DNA of 64,000 nucleotides from an uncultured Prevotella sp. (GTDB lineage: Bacteria; Bacteroidota; Bacteroidia; Bacteroidales; Bacteroidaceae): the NCBI GenBank assembly GCA_934272845.1, contig CAKQSF010000011.1, forward strand, positions 1-64,000, written 5' to 3'. The notes below the pieces were generated by a model that was not told where the DNA came from, searched no databases, and worked only from the letters and a program-made list of their open reading frames with translations. The first letter of the stretch is position 1; every line of letters starts with the position of its first letter. Below, one piece after another: positions 63,834-64,000 of this stretch. The position numbers and the translations under genes were made by a program.

Positions 63834-63861
63834 GATTTAAGTTTTAGTAGCCGCTTGTGCA

Positions 63862-64000
63862 TTATTTATCTGGTATAATCAGTGCCAGAAGAATGTAAAG
63901 AATTACACCCGTTATGAATGCTGTGAACACCGTGATGCAGGCATACAGCACCCTGATGAGTGTTGGGTCGATGTCGAAATACTCCGCAATGCCAGCACAT
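63862..64000 (-). CDS. PspC-domain protein, C-terminal end only (partial)
   Basis: The last 45 residues of a gene that continues beyond the window: 'CAGIAEYFDIDPTLIRVLYA' and 'CITVFTAFITGVILYILLALIIPDK', stop at 63862-63864. This is the PspC membrane domain (helix-turn plus transmembrane segment), found in phage-shock and envelope-stress regulators. The gene lies directly upstream of the beta-barrel gene. The rest cannot be seen. Confidence 0.88.
   Translation of the reverse strand, partial: CAGIAEYFDIDPTLIRVLYACITVFTAFITGVILYILLALIIPDK

Overview
The window is a stretch of chromosome from a low-GC, anaerobic member of the Bacteroidota, most likely a Prevotella-type organism (Prevotellaceae). 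Four things point there. At least a dozen genes are preceded by the phylum-specific promoter TTTG-N19/20-TAnnTTTG. There are two SusC/SusD pairs. There are Bacteroidota-restricted families (DUF3822, FAS1 lipoproteins next to SusCD, the PD-(D/E)XK 'transposase' with EGRA repeats). Finally, one secreted protein ends in the Prevotella-style 'YNVAGQKV...KGQIYVKKG' tail. The species is inference; no rRNA is present.

Layout. 1-213: edge repeats and small REP-like hairpins. 214-1515: purine permease (-). 1735-4602: large secreted protein. 4943-22383: envelope locus of four-domain FAS1 lipoprotein, SusC, SusD, two FAS1 lipoproteins, second SusC and second SusD, closed by a terminator. It is followed by an MG2/plug-like secreted protein (22627-25458). 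25748-28294: rnhB, a Gate-domain permease-like protein and an Rpn-family nuclease. 28406-35233: histidine cluster hisG-hisD...hisC, interrupted by a MATE exporter, a DUF3737 beta-helix protein and a PatB aminotransferase; hisB is not here. 35294-40682: RecD-like helicase (-), DUF3822, rsmD, dnaG. 40786-45570: secreted Asn/Arg-rich protein, DUF308 membrane protein, a glutathione-peroxidase-like protein lacking its catalytic residues, trxB, GH105 hydrolase. 45687-45768: tRNA-Leu(CAA). 46416-48056: an unknown protein and a secreted esterase. 48163-52802 (-): OprO/P-type porin, ppk1, ppx. 52984-57095: ndk (+), then pflA and pflB (-). 57371-63833: FadL-like protein, Tyr/Trp-rich secreted protein (both -), prmA (+), outer-membrane beta-barrel protein (-). 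63862-64000: 3' end of a PspC-domain gene (-).

How the genes fit together. The window mixes housekeeping functions (primase, RNase HII, rRNA and L11 methylation, histidine synthesis, thioredoxin reduction, nucleotide balance), anaerobic fermentation (pyruvate formate-lyase and its activase), polyphosphate metabolism beside a phosphate-type porin, and envelope uptake systems (two SusCD pairs with surface FAS1 lipoproteins, a pectin-fragment hydrolase, FadL-like and beta-barrel proteins).

The most unusual signal is between genes. Five short elements without genes (90-262 bp, with terminal inverted repeats) lie at 41683-41885, 45906-46143, 46157-46355, 51274-51468 and 54479-54740. They have at least four different termini. 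All except the 90-bp one (which sits at 49041-49130 and is counted with the first family) carry the same centre: a 5-6 bp stem-loop directly followed by GACTGA (GACAGA in one). One inserted into the arm of an older inverted repeat with a TTA duplication, and two supply part of the start codon of the neighbouring gene. Separately, a GATTAC-rich palindrome family recurs at four intergenic sites.
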